NCBI RefSeq assembly: GCF_002019605.1
Contig: NZ_KV917368.1
Span: 403,809 to 467,808, forward strand
DNA from: Alkalihalobacterium alkalinitrilicum
GTDB lineage: Bacteria; Bacillota; Bacilli; Bacillales; Bacillaceae_F
Direction of reading: 5' to 3'
Length of the DNA stretch: 64,000 nt
Shown: one piece after another, positions 61,779-64,000 of the stretch
Layout: the number at the start of each line of letters is the position of its first letter
How positions within the stretch are numbered: position 1 is the stretch's first letter
The notes under the pieces: model-generated
The model's input: only the letters and a program-made list of their open reading frames with translations
What the model was told of the DNA's origin: nothing
Database searches by the model: none
Translations under genes and position numbers: made by a program

Positions 61779-63634
61779 GTGTGCCAGGCATGGCAACTAT
61801 CTAGGTGGTGAAAGTCCACTGTGGGGGTACACATCGACCAACCACTAAGGAAGCGCAAGGTACTTATCGTGAGGTAAGGGCTAGAGGAAGCGTGGAATAA
61901 AATCTTGGCTCGACGAACAGAAATCTGATACCAAGGCTTTATAAAGGGATGAGGCTCCATGACAAGTCAAAGTCCAAAAGATGTGCGTAACTTTATAGAG
62001 TAAATCAGGCGAGTAAAAGAGGAAAGATAGTTGTCTTACCCTGGGAGATCTTGCGAATGTACATATGTACATTCGAAAAAGGTTAACCGCAAGAAGTCAG
62101 CAGAAGCCATAGTAATGAGTAATCTCATGAAGGGCTGAACAATTTATAGTGTTTCAACGCCACGAATGTGTAAGTGACGAACTCCGAATGTGTTAATGGT
62201 GAAAGAATGAGCGTATCTCAAAGGATAGCCAAAATGGAGCTATCACTTACTACGTGAGAGGAGAGGAGAAACGAGTGTGAAGCTTTTAGAGCAGATTTTA
62301 AGTAATCAAAACATGAACGAAGCTTACCTGCGTGTTTATAGAAATAAGGGTGCAAGTGGGGTCGACGGAGTAACAGTCGACGAACTAAAACAATATCTGA
62401 AAGAGAACAAGGATGAACTGCGCCAGCGCATCAGAACAAGAAAATACCAACCACAAGCTGCCTTAAGAGTGGAGATCCCAAAAGAAAATGGAAAGATGCG
62501 CAAATTGGGAATACCAACAGTAGTGGATAGGGTAGTTCAACAAGCAATTCACCAAGTACTTAGTCCGATATTCGAAAAGCAGTTCAGTGAATTCAGTTAC
62601 GGCTTTAGACCAAAAAGAAGTTGTGAGATGGCAATTATAAAAAGCTTGGAATATCTGAATGATGGACACGATTGGATAGTGGACATTGACCTTGAAAGAT
62701 TCTTCGATACAGTCCACCACGATAAACTCATGCGAATTATTGCCAACACAATAGATGATGGAGACGTTATCTCTCTAATAAGAAAATATCTTGTTAGTGG
62801 GGTCATGGTGAATGGGAAATATGAAGAAACACCAACCGGGACTCCGCAAGGAGGTAACCTCAGTCCATTATTGAGTAATATTATGTTGAATGAACTCGAT
62901 AAGGAATTAGAAAGTAGAGGATTACGATTCATAAGATACGCTGATGACGCACTCATCTTTGTGAAAAGCGAAAAAGCCGCTGACAGAGTGATGAAATCAA
63001 TCGTGAGATTTATAGAAGAGAAATTAGGATTGATAGTAAATGCCGAAAAGAGTAAAGTTTCTCGCCCAAAAGAGTTAAAATTCTTGGGATTTGGGTATTA
63101 TTATGATCCTAATAACAAGAGATATCAAGTGCGGCCTCATCCAATTTCAGTACAGAAATTTCAAAGGAAGCTTCGACAATTGACAAAGCGAAATTGGAGT
63201 GTTCCGTTAGACTACCGAATACTGAAACTGAAACAAGTCATATTCGGATGGGTGAATTACTTTAGAATCGCAAATATGAAAACAGCAATGAGTCGAATAG
63301 ATAAGAAATTACGCTCAAGATTAAGGGTAATCATCTGGAAACAATGGAAGGTAGCGAAAAAACAAATCAAGTCGCTAACTCAATTAGGGATACCTGAAGA
63401 AGAAGCGAAAGGATTAACGTTCTGCCGGAAAGGTTATCGGTATATCGGATTATCGAAAGTTGTTCAAAAAGCAATCTCAAACAAAAGACTAAAACAAAGG
63501 GGAGTACCCTCTGCTTTAGAACGTTACTTAAAAGTACACACTGTAATATAAATTGAAACGCCGTATACGAGACCCGTATGTACGGTGTTGTGAGAGGGGC
63601 GAAAATAGGTTAACTTATTTTCCCTCTACTCGAT
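61779..63634 (+). mobile_element. group II intron, class C, with reverse transcriptase
   Basis: The element starts GTGTGCCAGG, the usual 5' end, and carries structured RNA before the reverse transcriptase gene. After the gene, CCGTATACGAGACCCGTATGTACGG with its short loop is domain V; the following GAGAGGGGCGAAAATAG stem is domain VI, ending CTACTCGAT. Length is about 1.86 kb. The site directly downstream of a terminator hairpin is the known choice of class C introns. The 3' end may differ by a base or two. Confidence 0.88.
62277..63551 (+). CDS. ltrA: group II intron reverse transcriptase/maturase
   Basis: The protein has 424 residues, a usual size for class C. The GTG has GAGAGGAGAGGAG before it. 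Reverse transcriptase blocks: YRNKGASGVDGVTVDELKQY, RKLGIPTVVDRVVQQAIHQV, FSYGFRPKRSCEMAI, TGTPQGGNLSPLLSNIMLNE and the active site FIRYADDALIFVK. Domain X follows (about 290-400, LKLKQVIFGWVNYFRIANMK). No endonuclease domain is present, as expected for class C. The YADD site is intact, so the intron may be active. Confidence 0.93.
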   Translation: MKLLEQILSNQNMNEAYLRVYRNKGASGVDGVTVDELKQYLKENKDELRQRIRTRKYQPQAALRVEIPKENGKMRKLGIPTVVDRVVQQAIHQVLSPIFEKQFSEFSYGFRPKRSCEMAIIKSLEYLNDGHDWIVDIDLERFFDTVHHDKLMRIIANTIDDGDVISLIRKYLVSGVMVNGKYEETPTGTPQGGNLSPLLSNIMLNELDKELESRGLRFIRYADDALIFVKSEKAADRVMKSIVRFIEEKLGLIVNAEKSKVSRPKELKFLGFGYYYDPNNKRYQVRPHPISVQKFQRKLRQLTKRNWSVPLDYRILKLKQVIFGWVNYFRIANMKTAMSRIDKKLRSRLRVIIWKQWKVAKKQIKSLTQLGIPEEEAKGLTFCRKGYRYIGLSKVVQKAISNKRLKQRGVPSALERYLKVHTVI

Positions 63635-63798
63635 TTGCGGCTAAGCCATAGGGTGCCCTTTAGAACTCGATATGTTACCCTCATCAATGTAGGAATATTT
63701 TTTGTAAAAGCTTGTAAATTTCTATAAAACTAGACGTTTAACTAATAGAGGCATATAAGTTTGATAAAATAAGACCAACTAAGTTATAAGGAGAATTA

Positions 63799-64000
63799 AT
63801 GTTGCTATTAAGGAAACCGATCATTGCTTTTGTTGTTTCTTCTGGAGTAATGTTAGGGGTAGGCTTATTCCTTTTCAACTTGATGTATAGTGCAGATTAT
63901 AATTTTCCTTTTGGAACAAATGATGAACCTATTGAATTAAACGAAGAGGAGTTCGAGCAATTAAAGACTTACTTTGAGGCGTATAACAGGGCTTATATAC
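63799..64000 (+). CDS. membrane-anchored protein, 3' end outside window
   Basis: AAGGAGAATTA precedes the ATG. The first 67 residues show a membrane anchor (IIAFVVSSGVMLGVGLFLFN) and then an acidic helical start (IELNEEEFEQLKTYFEAYNR). That layout fits several families, such as S41-type processing proteases, but too little is visible to choose one. Confidence 0.6.
   Translation, partial: MLLLRKPIIAFVVSSGVMLGVGLFLFNLMYSADYNFPFGTNDEPIELNEEEFEQLKTYFEAYNRAYI

Noticed and set aside
62054-62075. Palindrome CGAATGTAC-ATAT-GTACATTCG as an operator
   Set aside because: It lies inside the group II intron, where it is best explained as a ribozyme stem.

Overview
The window looks like chromosome from a low-GC, endospore-forming member of the Bacillaceae, of the alkaliphilic or environmental Bacillus type. 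The reasons are strong GGAGG-type ribosome sites with many TTG and GTG starts, spore genes (SspH-type SASP, a YjcZ peptide, a Spo0E-like phosphatase, a GerAB-type permease, a KinA/KinE-like PAS kinase), a leucine T-box, a cre-like CcpA site and Fur boxes. No rRNA, tRNA or CRISPR array was seen.

Layout. 1-9.4 kb: the tail of an enoyl-CoA hydratase gene, a BsuPI-like lipoprotein, small spore-related genes, a MarR gene overlapping a frameshifted MFS exporter, a TSUP permease, an orphan holin-like protein, a CapA-like lipoprotein, a YkvR homologue and a luciferase-like oxidoreductase. 9.8-14.5 kb: a membrane PAS-GGDEF-EAL gene split by an IS200/IS605 element carrying tnpA and tnpB. 14.5-20.4 kb: a membrane-protein gene broken at a homopolymer, an ECF-sigma operon whose second protein has a repeated NG motif, and a GAF-PAS4 histidine kinase. 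20.8-26.7 kb: M20 amidohydrolase, truncated GerAB-type permease, IT-type permease, and leuA behind a T-box.

26.8-38 kb is a catabolic operon: fused TAXI-TRAP permease and binding protein, IclR regulator, split ADP-forming acyl-CoA synthetase (ATP-grasp and CoA-binding subunits), two enoyl-CoA hydratases, and two acyl-CoA dehydrogenase-type subunits that look like a heteromeric enzyme; an Asp/Glu racemase-like gene follows. Two operator-like repeats 20 bp apart and a cre site precede it. The likely job is uptake and CoA-dependent oxidation of an unknown carboxylate. 38.5-47.2 kb: a CLC antiporter with a fluoride-type motif, a LysM-SPOR protein, a Fur-boxed divergent siderophore-iron locus (FhuF-like reductase and ATPase against a binding lipoprotein and a fused double permease), a PNPOx-fold protein and an unknown membrane protein.

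47.6-56.9 kb is a second catabolic cluster: IclR, DctP-Q-M TRAP transporter, SDR, PPC/DUF296 protein, acyl-CoA synthetase, thiolase, DUF35 partner and a BASS-type permease. It again suggests import, CoA activation and thiolytic cleavage of an organic acid. 57-64 kb: a small membrane protein, a 53-bp tandem array of start-stop-coupled micro-ORFs inside a broken small gene, an M2/M3-like metallopeptidase, a Spo0E-like gene, an MFS exporter whose terminator is followed at once by a class C group II intron, and the start of a last gene cut by the window end.
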